Assembly (NCBI GenBank): GCA_003221515.1
Contig: QHSI01000113.1
Span: forward strand, 9,027 to 59,381
DNA length: 50,355 nt
Reading direction: 5' to 3'
From: Candidatus Rokuibacteriota bacterium
GTDB taxonomy: Bacteria > Methylomirabilota > Methylomirabilia > Rokubacteriales > CSP1-6
The position numbers and the translations under genes were made by a program. The notes below the pieces were generated by a model. It made no database searches and was not told the DNA's origin. It was given only the letters and a program-made list of their open reading frames with translations. Positions within the stretch are counted from its first letter, which is position 1. Every line of letters begins with the position of its first letter. Positions 33,028 through 40,290 of the stretch are shown here, piece after piece.

Positions 33028-33175
33028 CGGCCGGGGGGAGGTGCGAGGGGGGCGCGACGACCACGCGGCACGCGTGCGCTGCTCCGTCGCGGCTGGGCTC
33101 CATCTGGGCGCGCATCTCCCGTCGCCACTCGTCGGGAACGGGTCGCTGCGCCCCCCTCGCACCTCCCCCCGGCCG
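33028..33175 (+). repeat. Long-arm hairpin element, unit 1
   Basis: A 148-bp element bounded by perfect 28-bp inverted arms (33028-33055 and 33148-33175) around a 92-bp core (33056-33147). The core begins GACGACCACGCGGCACGCG and ends GGGAACGGGTCGCT. The same core, about four-fifths identical, forms the loop of unit 2 in the opposite orientation. There is no transposase, and the short frames in it are not convincing genes. It could be a MITE-like or REP-like mobile unit or a structured RNA. Confidence 0.85.
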
Positions 33176-33249
33176 GCCTCGCCGACGACTCACGCCAAGA
33201 TCGTTAGTCGCGTCGCGCCCCGCCTGCGCGCCACTCGCCGCACAGCGTT

Positions 33250-33408
33250 GAGTCCGGCGGGGGTGGGGTGCGGAGGGGTCGCAGCGATCCGTTCCCGACA
33301 AGCGGCGACGGAACAAGGCGCGCCCGGATGGAGCCCAGCCGCCCACGGGCAGCGGACGCGTGCCGCGTGGTCGTCGCGACCCCTCCGCACCCCACCCCCG
33401 CCGGACTC
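33250..33408 (-). repeat. Long-arm hairpin element, unit 2
   Basis: A 159-bp element with perfect 33-bp inverted arms (33250-33282 and 33376-33408) and a 93-bp core (33283-33375) that is an inverted copy of the unit 1 core. The arms share only a GGTGCG(G)AGGGG-like theme with those of unit 1 but are perfectly self-complementary, so changes have been matched on both sides of the stem. It ends 41 nt before the hyuB GTG. Confidence 0.85.
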
Positions 33409-33448
33409 ACGGTTGACCGCGAGCGGCTGATCGCGTAAGTCTGGGGGC

Positions 33449-35089
33449 GTGACGGATCCAGTGACGGTGTCCGTGCTCACGCATCGCCTGGAAGCGATCG
33501 TCCAGGAGATGGGCGAGGCCATGCTGCGCACGGCGTACTCGCAGATCCTCAACTCGAGCCGCGACTTCTCCACCGCGCTCTGCGACGCCCAGGCGCGGCT
33601 GATCGCGCAGGCCGAGCACGTGCCGATCCACGTGGGCGCGATTCCGTGGGCGGTCGAATCCGTGCGCGACGCCTTCAAGGACCGCATCAAGCCGGGCGAC
33701 GTGTACCTGTTAAACGATCCCTACCACGGCAACAACCACCTGCCGGACCTGACCGCGTTCGTGCCGGTGTTCGTGGGGGGCGAGGTCGCCTTCTGGTCCG
33801 TCAACCGCGCGCACCAGAGCGACATCGGCGGCTCGACCCACGGCGCCTACAACCCGGGCGCGACGGAGATCTGGCAGGAAGGGCTGCGGATCACGCCGCT
33901 CAAGCTGTACGACGCGGGCGAGCTGCGCGACGACGTGCTGCGCATGATCACGACCAACGTGCGTCACCCCCACGACTTCATGGGTGACCTGCGCGCGATG
34001 ATCGGCTCGGCGCGTATCGGCGAGCGGCGGCTGCTCGCCCTGATCGAGGACTACGGCGCCGCGACGGTCGTGGCGGCGGTGGACGAGATCCTCGACGGCG
34101 CCGAGCGCCAGGCGCGGGCGTGCGTCACCGGCTGGCGCGACGGCGTCTACCGCGGCGAGTCGGTGCTGGACGACGACGGCCACGGCTTCACTGACATCTG
34201 GATCCGCGCCACCGTGACCAAGAAGGGCGGCGCGCTCACGATCGACCTGAGCGACTGCCATCCGCAGGTGCACGGCTTCGTCAACTCGTCGTTCCCGAAC
34301 ACGATGTCGGCGGTGCACATGGCGTTCGCGTATCTCATCGACCCGCGCACGCCGAAGAACTCGGGGACGTTCCGGCCCGTGCGGGTGATCGCCAAGCAGG
34401 GGACGATCGTGTGGCCCTATCCGCCCGCGCCGGTGACGCTCGCCACCAACCACTGCGCCCAGGAGATCGCCGAGGCGATCATCAAGGCGCTGGCGCCCGC
34501 GTGCCCCGATCGCGCGATCGCGGGCTGGGGGCGACGGTTCCGCGTCGCCATCAAGGGCACGAACCCCCGGACGGGCAAGCCGTTCATCTGGCACCTGTTC
34601 CACGCGCGGCCCGGCGGCGGTGCGACCGCCGCGGGCGACGGCTGGGAGACGGCCGGCGAAGGCCAGGCCGCCGGCGGGATCAAGTTTGGCAGCGTCGAGG
34701 TGGCGGAGGCGCGGTTCCCGCTGACGTTCGAGCATCACGAGTTCCGCGCCGACTCGGCCGGAGACGGGATGCATCGCGGGGGCGTCGGGGCGGAGCTACG
34801 ACTGCGCGTCGACGTCGAGGAGCCGGCCGTCGCGAACACCGCCGGTGACGGCGTGCGCCACGCTCCGTACGGCCTCCTCGGCGGCCGGGACGGCCGTCCC
34901 CACCGCTACCGCCTCCGCTCGCGCGGCCGGCCGGACCGCGTCCTGAAGACCAAAGAGGTCGGGATCCAGGTGCGTCCGGGCGACGTGTTCCTGGTCGAGT
35001 CGTCCGGTGGCGGCGGCTACGGCTCGCCGGCGAAGCGATCGCGCGCCGCGCGCGCGCTCGACCGCGACGGCGGCTTCGTGCGCCGCTAA
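33449..35089 (+). CDS. hyuB: Hydantoinase B/oxoprolinase family protein
   Basis: 546 residues, the usual length of HyuB. Landmarks are AMLRTAYSQILNSSRDFSTA, IHVGAIPWAVE, GDVYLLNDPYHGNNHLPDLT, AHQSDIGGSTHGAYNP and the glycine-rich C-terminus ESSGGGGYGSP. With HyuA it forms an ATP-dependent amidohydrolase or carboxylase acting on hydantoins, 5-oxoproline or ketones such as acetone. The GTG start follows GGGGGC. Its HyuA partner lies 3.1 kb downstream rather than adjacent. Confidence 0.92.
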   Translation: MTDPVTVSVLTHRLEAIVQEMGEAMLRTAYSQILNSSRDFSTALCDAQARLIAQAEHVPIHVGAIPWAVESVRDAFKDRIKPGDVYLLNDPYHGNNHLPDLTAFVPVFVGGEVAFWSVNRAHQSDIGGSTHGAYNPGATEIWQEGLRITPLKLYDAGELRDDVLRMITTNVRHPHDFMGDLRAMIGSARIGERRLLALIEDYGAATVVAAVDEILDGAERQARACVTGWRDGVYRGESVLDDDGHGFTDIWIRATVTKKGGALTIDLSDCHPQVHGFVNSSFPNTMSAVHMAFAYLIDPRTPKNSGTFRPVRVIAKQGTIVWPYPPAPVTLATNHCAQEIAEAIIKALAPACPDRAIAGWGRRFRVAIKGTNPRTGKPFIWHLFHARPGGGATAAGDGWETAGEGQAAGGIKFGSVEVAEARFPLTFEHHEFRADSAGDGMHRGGVGAELRLRVDVEEPAVANTAGDGVRHAPYGLLGGRDGRPHRYRLRSRGRPDRVLKTKEVGIQVRPGDVFLVESSGGGGYGSPAKRSRAARALDRDGGFVRR

Positions 35090-35289
35090 CTCGCGTTGCT
35101 CACCTGATCATCGCCGCGGTCTCCGACGACCCGACGGCCGAGGCCGATCAGCGCCAGCCCCAGCGTGACGCGCCACGGCCGGCGTGGCGGACGCAGCGAC
35201 CGGAGCCACACCTCGCGCGCCACCCTCGCGCGTGCGTCGGCGAGCCGCTCTCGAGCCAGCCACTCGACCGAGTAGACGTTCAGGTCCAT
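35086..35289 (-). CDS. Small hypothetical protein
   Basis: 67 residues: an N-terminal MDLNVYSVEWLARERLADA helix, a basic stretch RSLRPPRRPWR and one short hydrophobic segment (VTLGLALIGLG). It overlaps the end of the preceding minus-strand gene by 10 nt and the HyuB stop by 3 nt. I do not recognise a family; overlap with a like-strand partner supports it being real. Confidence 0.5.
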   Translation of the reverse strand: MDLNVYSVEWLARERLADARARVAREVWLRSLRPPRRPWRVTLGLALIGLGRRVVGDRGDDQVSNAS

Positions 35290-35681
35290 GACACCGACTC
35301 CCCTCCGGCTGCACCCGCCGCGACCGCGGCGCGCTCACGCTGCGGCGCGAATTTCTCGCGCGGGCTCAGCACGATCTCGAAGCGCCCCGGTCGCGTTCCC
35401 TCGTGGGCGTCGAAAACGCCGCGGGCCGCGCGAACCACTTGCGTCACCGTGTCGGCGTTGTCGAGCTCGAGGGGGATGAAGACCTGCCACCGCCCATCCA
35501 GTCGGTGACGCACCACGGGCGAGACGACCGCGCCCAGCGCGGCGTGGATCGCGTCGGTGACCTCGATCTGGCGCGCGATCGTCGCCTCCGCACGGCGCTG
35601 GAATCGACCCGAGAACAGAAGCAGCGCCACCACGAACGCGGGCGGTAGGAACACGAGCAATCCGATGAACACTGTCAGCAT
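35280..35681 (-). CDS. Membrane-anchored hypothetical protein
   Basis: 133 residues: one N-terminal TM helix (LTVFIGLLVFLPPAFVVALL), then a soluble alpha/beta domain containing RWQVFIPLELDNADTVTQVV and a Ser/Ala-rich tail. No family recognised. The start is ATG 35681. It is followed in the same direction by the 67-residue frame, so the two form a small operon. Confidence 0.6.
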   Translation of the reverse strand: MLTVFIGLLVFLPPAFVVALLLFSGRFQRRAEATIARQIEVTDAIHAALGAVVSPVVRHRLDGRWQVFIPLELDNADTVTQVVRAARGVFDAHEGTRPGRFEIVLSPREKFAPQRERAAVAAGAAGGESVSWT

Positions 35682-35695
35682 GTCGACCTCCCTGA

Positions 35696-35753
35696 TAGCC
35701 GCGCCTCGGCCGGCCGAGCCCCAGCCCCGCGACGACCTGCGGCGCGCACTTCC
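35696..35753. repeat. Dispersed hairpin repeat, copy B
   Basis: Nearly the same flanks as copy A (TAGCCGCGCCTC on the left, CCGCGACGACCTGCGGCG on the right), with a different self-complementary centre, CTCGGCCGGCCGAG (35705-35718). It lies in the 124-bp gap between two minus-strand genes. Confidence 0.65.
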
Positions 35754-35805
35754 GTCGCTCTCTGTGACACCGCGGAGCGGTCGACGTGAAACGCGCGAGG
35801 CGGGG

Positions 35806-36771
35806 CTACGCCGAGAGCGGGTGCAGATCCGGGCGGCAGGCGGTGCAGGGCGCCAGGCCGGCCGACTCGGCGCGCTCGCGCGAGGCGAACAGCGTGAGGT
35901 CGGCGAGCGTGCGCGAGGGGAGCCCGCCGCACGTGGGCAGGCAGTACTCGACCTCGTTGCGGTCGCGCACGTACATGGTGTCGCGCGCCACGCGCGGATC
36001 GCGGTGCGCGCTGAGCGTGGGCACGCCTTCCAGGCCCAGGAGCCGCGTCTTGAGCGAGAGCTTGTCGCCCGCGTAGCCGGTCAGCAAGCCGGAGCTCCCG
36101 ATGATGCGGTGGCAGGGCACGACGATCGGCAGCGGATTCCAGCGGAGCGCCTGCGCGACGGCGCGCACCGCCGAGCGGTTGCCGACGTCAGTGGCGATGC
36201 CCGCGTACGAGGCGACCGCGCCGTAGGGGATCGCCACCGTCGCCTTCATCACCGCGCGCTGGAAGTCGCTGCGGGCCAGCCGGAGGTCGAGCGGCCACTC
36301 GAGCCGCGTGCGCTTGCCCTGCAGGTACTCGAGCAGCTCGCGGTAGAGCGCCTCGACCTCGAGACCGTCTTCCTGCGCCTCGACGCCCGCCACCTGCGCG
36401 AGCCGTGAGAACTTGAAGCCGGTGCGCTCGCCCAGGTACTCCACCAGCGACACGCCGTGCTCCGAGCGCGCGATGAGGATGTTGCCGAGCGGCGAGGGGA
36501 ACACGCGGTACATCATCAGCCGCGATCTCAGGTCCGCCAGCCGCGACTCGAGCCGCTCGCGAGCGCGGACGGCGCCCTCCATCGCCGGCTCGCGCCGGAG
36601 CACGCCCACGACGCCGTCGATCTCGCGGTAGCGCTGGAAGTCCCCGCGGCAGGCGGCGCAGAACCCAATGTGGTCCTCGACCCGCCCGCGGACCACCGGC
36701 TCAGCGTCCCCCGTCGCCGTGGCGATCAGGTCGGCTTCGATCTCGCGGCAGGACTGCGGCTTGTGCTTCAT
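35806..36771 (-). CDS. Anti-sigma zinc finger / O6-alkylguanine-DNA methyltransferase / Ada-type Cys4 fusion
   Basis: 321 residues in three parts. Residues 1-50 are a zinc anti-sigma domain with the exact C8-x25-H34-x3-C38-x2-C41 pattern. Residues about 88-250 are an Ogt/MGMT methyltransferase with PYGAVASYAGIA, acceptor C220 in IVVPCHRIIG, and GLLTGYAGDKLSLKTRLL. Residues about 265-315 match the N-terminal zinc domain of Ada: C277-x3-C281 and C309-x2-C312, the same spacing as Ada Cys38/42/69/72, but at the other end of the protein. The first cysteine of that set is the methylphosphotriester acceptor in Ada. ATG 36771 overlaps the ECF sigma gene stop (ATGA). Inference: it holds the sigma factor until DNA methyl groups are transferred to it, then releases it. 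Confidence 0.93.
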   Translation of the reverse strand: MKHKPQSCREIEADLIATATGDAEPVVRGRVEDHIGFCAACRGDFQRYREIDGVVGVLRREPAMEGAVRARERLESRLADLRSRLMMYRVFPSPLGNILIARSEHGVSLVEYLGERTGFKFSRLAQVAGVEAQEDGLEVEALYRELLEYLQGKRTRLEWPLDLRLARSDFQRAVMKATVAIPYGAVASYAGIATDVGNRSAVRAVAQALRWNPLPIVVPCHRIIGSSGLLTGYAGDKLSLKTRLLGLEGVPTLSAHRDPRVARDTMYVRDRNEVEYCLPTCGGLPSRTLADLTLFASRERAESAGLAPCTACRPDLHPLSA

Positions 36772-37310
36772 CGTGATGGCTCCATGTGCGCAAATTCGTG
36801 CCCGTCGAGACTCCGCCGGATCTTACGGAGCGCCTGAAAGACATGGGCGCGCGCGCTCTCCGCCGAGCAGTCGAGGCTTTGCCCGATCGTTTCGTAGTCG
36901 AGGTCGTGCATCTTTCGGAGGGTGAACGCCGCCCGCTGCTTCAGCGGCAGCCCCCGGATCGTGGTCTCGAGCAGCGTCCGGGCTTCGCCGAACAGCGCCA
37001 CGCTCTCCGGCCCCTCGAGGTCGGTCTCGCGCTGTTCCACCGCGGCCGAAGCGTACGCGAGGCGGCGGCGCTTCTCGCCGCGGAAGTGGTTCCGACTCAG
37101 GTTCGTCGCGATCGCGAAGAGCCAGGCCCGGACGTTGGCCTCCGGAGTCAAGGTGCGGTAGGCGCGATACGCGCGCAGAAACGTCTCCTGGGAGAGATCC
37201 TCGGCCTCGCTCGTACGCGACGTGACGCGCCGCAGATATCGGAAGATCTCCGCGTGATGCGCGGCCACGATGGTCTCGAACGGCTGTGCGCCCATCATTG
37301 GTGAGAACAC
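36768..37310 (-). CDS. ECF-family RNA polymerase sigma factor
   Basis: 180 residues: region 2 (IFRYLRRVTSRTSEAEDLSQ, with the -10 recognition helix after it) and region 4 (GLPLKQRAAFTLRKMHDLDY, ETIGQSLDCSAESARAHVFQA). There is no extra domain. The likely start is GTG 37310, though ATG 37298 or 37295 is possible; none has a clear ribosome binding site. It is translationally coupled to the anti-sigma/methyltransferase fusion, so that protein is its cognate regulator. Target promoters are unknown but would be expected to include DNA-repair genes. Confidence 0.93.
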   Translation of the reverse strand: MFSPMMGAQPFETIVAAHHAEIFRYLRRVTSRTSEAEDLSQETFLRAYRAYRTLTPEANVRAWLFAIATNLSRNHFRGEKRRRLAYASAAVEQRETDLEGPESVALFGEARTLLETTIRGLPLKQRAAFTLRKMHDLDYETIGQSLDCSAESARAHVFQALRKIRRSLDGHEFAHMEPSR

Positions 37311-37429
37311 CGCACCGGCTCGGATGTGAAACGGCCCGCGGGCTCACCACATGATAAGGTATCTTGCTTCGACGACATCGCCGCCCGGCTCGCGCGCGGC
37401 GAGCAGCCCTAGCGGATCGCGGAGGCGCG

Positions 37430-37486
37430 ATGACAAACATGATCGACACGGCCGACGTCGTCGTGATCGGAGGCGGAGTCGATTGA
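37430..37486 (+). pseudogene. FAD-dependent oxidoreductase, first 18 codons only
   Basis: After a good GGAGG site, ATG 37430 encodes MTNMIDTADVVVIGGGVD and then TGA. That is exactly the dinucleotide-binding start (VVVIGGG) of DAO-type oxidoreductases, cut off inside the GxGxxG loop. The rest of the gene (about 350-400 residues) is missing, and dispersed repeat copy C begins 30 nt later. A further short open stretch ends in TAG at 37410-37412, perhaps another remnant. The 299 bp between 37311 and 37609 hold nothing else. Confidence 0.6.
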
Positions 37487-37516
37487 CTTGACCGCACGAG
37501 CCGTCTACCTTTTTCA

Positions 37517-37560
37517 CAGTCGCGCCTCGGCCGGCGGGTCCCCCCGCGACGGCCGGTGGC
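37517..37560. repeat. Dispersed hairpin repeat, copy C
   Basis: It shares CGCGCCTCGGCCGG and CCCCGCGACG with copies A and B; its own stem is GCGGG with CCCGC around a TCC loop. It is shorter and more diverged on the right. It lies between the oxidoreductase stump and the PPOX-family gene. Confidence 0.55.
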
Positions 37561-37609
37561 GCGGACCACGGACGCAATAGCGAGATTGCGCGGCGTCCAG
37601 GAGGATCCA

Positions 37610-38233
37610 ATGTTCAAGCGCGTGGTGACGTCGGAGAGCGAGCTGCGGCAGCTCATGGGCACGCCGAGCGAGCGGGCGGTGAAGAAAGAAAGCGCGAACG
37701 TCGACGAGCACGGCCGCGACTTCATCGCGCGCTCGCCGTTTCTGTTGCTGGCGACGTCGAGCGCCTCCGGCCGCTGCGACGTCTCGCCCAAGGGCGACGC
37801 GCCCGGCTTCGTCCGCGTGCTCGACGAGCACCACCTCGCGATTCCCGACCGGATCGGCAACAAGCGGCTCGACGGCATGCGCAATATCCTCGAGAACCCG
37901 CACGTCGGGTTGATCTTCCTGATCCCCGGGCGCGAGGAGACGCTGCGCGTGAACGGACGCGCGTGGATCGTCCGCGACGAGGCGCTGCTGACGACGCTGT
38001 CGGCCCAGGGCAAGCTGCCCCAGCTCGCGATCGGCGTCGAGATCGAGGAGTGCTTCTTCCACTGTCCCAAGGCCTTCCGGCGCTCCAAGCTGTGGGAGCC
38101 GGCGAGCTGGCCCGATCGCGACGCGCTGCCGACGATGGCGTGCGTGCTGTACGAGAAGCTCCAGCCGGCGGGCAAGACCCTCGAGGAGTACTTGCGCGAG
38201 AGCGAGGAAGGGCTCCAGAGGACGCTCTATTGA
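37610..38233 (+). CDS. Pyridoxamine 5'-phosphate oxidase-like FMN-binding protein (MSMEG_1061-like)
   Basis: 207 residues of the split-barrel flavin-binding fold. Landmarks are ARSPFLLLATSSASGRCDVS, PKGDAPGFV, IPDRIGNKRLDGMRNILENP and GLIFLIPGREETLRVNGRA. These are hallmarks of the MSMEG_1061-type FMN-dependent PPOX family, which binds FMN or F420 and reduces small molecules. AGGAGGATCCA precedes ATG 37610. The hyuA GTG follows 7 nt after its stop, so it is cotranscribed with hyuA. Confidence 0.88.
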   Translation: MFKRVVTSESELRQLMGTPSERAVKKESANVDEHGRDFIARSPFLLLATSSASGRCDVSPKGDAPGFVRVLDEHHLAIPDRIGNKRLDGMRNILENPHVGLIFLIPGREETLRVNGRAWIVRDEALLTTLSAQGKLPQLAIGVEIEECFFHCPKAFRRSKLWEPASWPDRDALPTMACVLYEKLQPAGKTLEEYLRESEEGLQRTLY

Positions 38234-38240
38234 TGGCGCG

Positions 38241-40286
38241 GTGAGCCGCCGCTACCGCATCGGGATCGACGTCGGCGGCACCTTCACCGACCTCGTCGCC
38301 GCCGACGAGCGCGGCACGGTCACGATCGCCAAATCTGCTTCGACTCCGGCCGATCCCTCCGACGGCCTCGTCGACGGGCTCGGGCTGCTCGCGGTCGAGC
38401 TCGGCACGGACCTGCGCGGGCTCCTCGCGCAGACCGATTCGATCGTGCACGGCACGACCGTCGCGACCAACGCGCTGCTCGAGCGCAAGGGCGCACGCGT
38501 CGGGCTCCTGACCACCGAGGGACACCGCGACGTCATCGAGATGCGCGAGGGCCTGAAGGACGATCGCTACAACCTCCGCATGGCGCCGCCCGTGCCGCTC
38601 GTGCCGCGCGCGCGCCGCCTGGGCGTGCGCGAGCGCATGCGCTTCGACGGCACCGTGGCCACGCCGCTGGGCGCCCGGTCGCTCGAGACGGCAATCACCG
38701 CGCTCGAGAAGGCGCGCGTCGAGGCGGTCGCGGTCTGCTATCTCCACTCGTACCGGAATCCCCGGCACGAGTCGCTGACGGGCCGCGCCCTCGCCCGGCG
38801 CCTGCCCGGCGCGTACGTGTCGCTCTCGTCCGAGGTCTTGCCGCAGATCAAGGAATACGAGCGGGTCTGGACGACCGTGGTGAACGCGTACGTGGGCCCG
38901 GGGCTGTCGCGCTATCTCGCGAGCCTGGCGGCGCGCCTGAAGGGCCACGGCTATCGCGGCGACGTGCTGATCATGCAGTCGCACGGCGGCGTGGCGCTCG
39001 TGCGCGAAGCCGCGCGGCTCGCCGCCGGCGCGGTGCTGTCGGGGCCGGCCGGCGGCGTCGCCGCCGGACGCTACAGCGCACGCCTCCTGGGCGAGGGCGA
39101 CCTGATCACGTTCGACATGGGCGGGACCTCGACGGACATCGCCCTCCTGCGCTCGGGCGAGCCCCAGCTCACCAGCGAGAAGACCGTCGGAGTGGCGAAG
39201 GTCGCGCTTCCGGCGATCGACATCCACACGCTCGGCGCCGGCGGCGGCTCGGTCGCGTCGGTGGACGCGGGTGGAATTCTCCACGTCGGGCCCGAGAGCG
39301 CCGGGGCCGAGCCGGGGCCGGCGTGCTACGGCAAGGGCGGCACGCGCGCGACCGTGACGGACGCCAATCTGGTGCTGGGGTTCCTGGATCCCGGGAATTT
39401 CCTGGGCGGGCGCATCGCGCTCGACGCCGCGGCGGCGCGCGCGGCCGTCGACGCGGTCGCCGCCCGGCTGGGCACGACGCCGCTGCGCGCGGCCGAGGGC
39501 ATCTCGAAGGTGGTCAACACCAACATGGCCGAGGGGATCAAGATCGTCTCGGTCCGCCGCGGCGTGGACCCGCGCCGGTTCGCGCTGGTGGCCTTCGGCG
39601 GGGCGGCCGGGCTCCACATCACCGAGGTCGCGCGCCTCCTCGAAATCCAGCGTGTGATCGTGCCCTCCGCCGCCGCGGTGCTGTCGGCGTGGGGCATGCT
39701 GGCGACCGATCTGCGCTACGAGATGGTGCGCTCGCACGTCAGCGAGGTCGGGCGCATGACCGCCGCGGGGCTGCGCAAGCTCTTCGCGTGGCTCGAGCGA
39801 GAGGGCCGCAAGCGCCTCGCGCGCTTCGCGGGAGACGTCACCGTGCGCCGCGCGCTCGACATGCGCTACGGCGAGCAGATCTTCGAGATCTCGGTGGACC
39901 TCGACGGCGTGGATCCGGCGGCGGCGGACCTTTTGGATCAGGCCGCCGCGCGCTTCCACCGTCGTCACGAGGAGCTCTACGCGTACAGCGCGCCGGGCCA
40001 GGAGGTCGTCATCGTCAACGCGCGCGTCGCGGTCATCGGCGCGCTGCCGGTGTTGCCGGCCGGCGCCGGGACGGTCGAACGGCGCGCCGCCGCGCCGCCC
40101 GCGCGCCGGCGCGTCTGGCTGGGCGACTGGGTCGAGGTCCCGGTGCGCCGGCTGGACGGGCTCGTCGCGGGGCTCGAGGCCAAGGGGCCGGCCATCTTCG
40201 AGTCGGCGACCACGACCGTGCTCGTCCGCGAAGGCGAGCGGGTCACCGTCACGCCCCACGGCTGGCTCGACATCCGGCTCGGCTGA
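38241..40286 (+). CDS. hyuA: Hydantoinase/oxoprolinase N-terminal family, subunit A
   Basis: 681 residues, typical HyuA. The N-terminal ATPase of the actin/ASKHA fold has IGIDVGGTFTDLVA and HGTTVATNALLE, then QSHGGVALVREAA, LSGPAGGVAAG, TFDMGGTSTDIAL and LGAGGGSVASVD. The C-terminal part contains FGGAAGLHITEVA and ARFHRRHEELYAY. It supplies ATP-dependent activation for a HyuB partner; the only HyuB here is at 33449-35089, separated by four unrelated genes. The GTG start is 7 nt after the PPOX gene. The MFS gene follows by 4 nt, so uptake may be coupled to hydrolysis. Confidence 0.93.
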   Translation: MSRRYRIGIDVGGTFTDLVAADERGTVTIAKSASTPADPSDGLVDGLGLLAVELGTDLRGLLAQTDSIVHGTTVATNALLERKGARVGLLTTEGHRDVIEMREGLKDDRYNLRMAPPVPLVPRARRLGVRERMRFDGTVATPLGARSLETAITALEKARVEAVAVCYLHSYRNPRHESLTGRALARRLPGAYVSLSSEVLPQIKEYERVWTTVVNAYVGPGLSRYLASLAARLKGHGYRGDVLIMQSHGGVALVREAARLAAGAVLSGPAGGVAAGRYSARLLGEGDLITFDMGGTSTDIALLRSGEPQLTSEKTVGVAKVALPAIDIHTLGAGGGSVASVDAGGILHVGPESAGAEPGPACYGKGGTRATVTDANLVLGFLDPGNFLGGRIALDAAAARAAVDAVAARLGTTPLRAAEGISKVVNTNMAEGIKIVSVRRGVDPRRFALVAFGGAAGLHITEVARLLEIQRVIVPSAAAVLSAWGMLATDLRYEMVRSHVSEVGRMTAAGLRKLFAWLEREGRKRLARFAGDVTVRRALDMRYGEQIFEISVDLDGVDPAAADLLDQAAARFHRRHEELYAYSAPGQEVVIVNARVAVIGALPVLPAGAGTVERRAAAPPARRRVWLGDWVEVPVRRLDGLVAGLEAKGPAIFESATTTVLVREGERVTVTPHGWLDIRLG

Positions 40287-40290
40287 CCGC

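Noticed and set aside
33041-33430. Related short peptides encoded by both hairpin cores
   Set aside because: The frames are bounded by the arms, lack ribosome binding sites and mirror the DNA repeat; similarity follows from the shared core.
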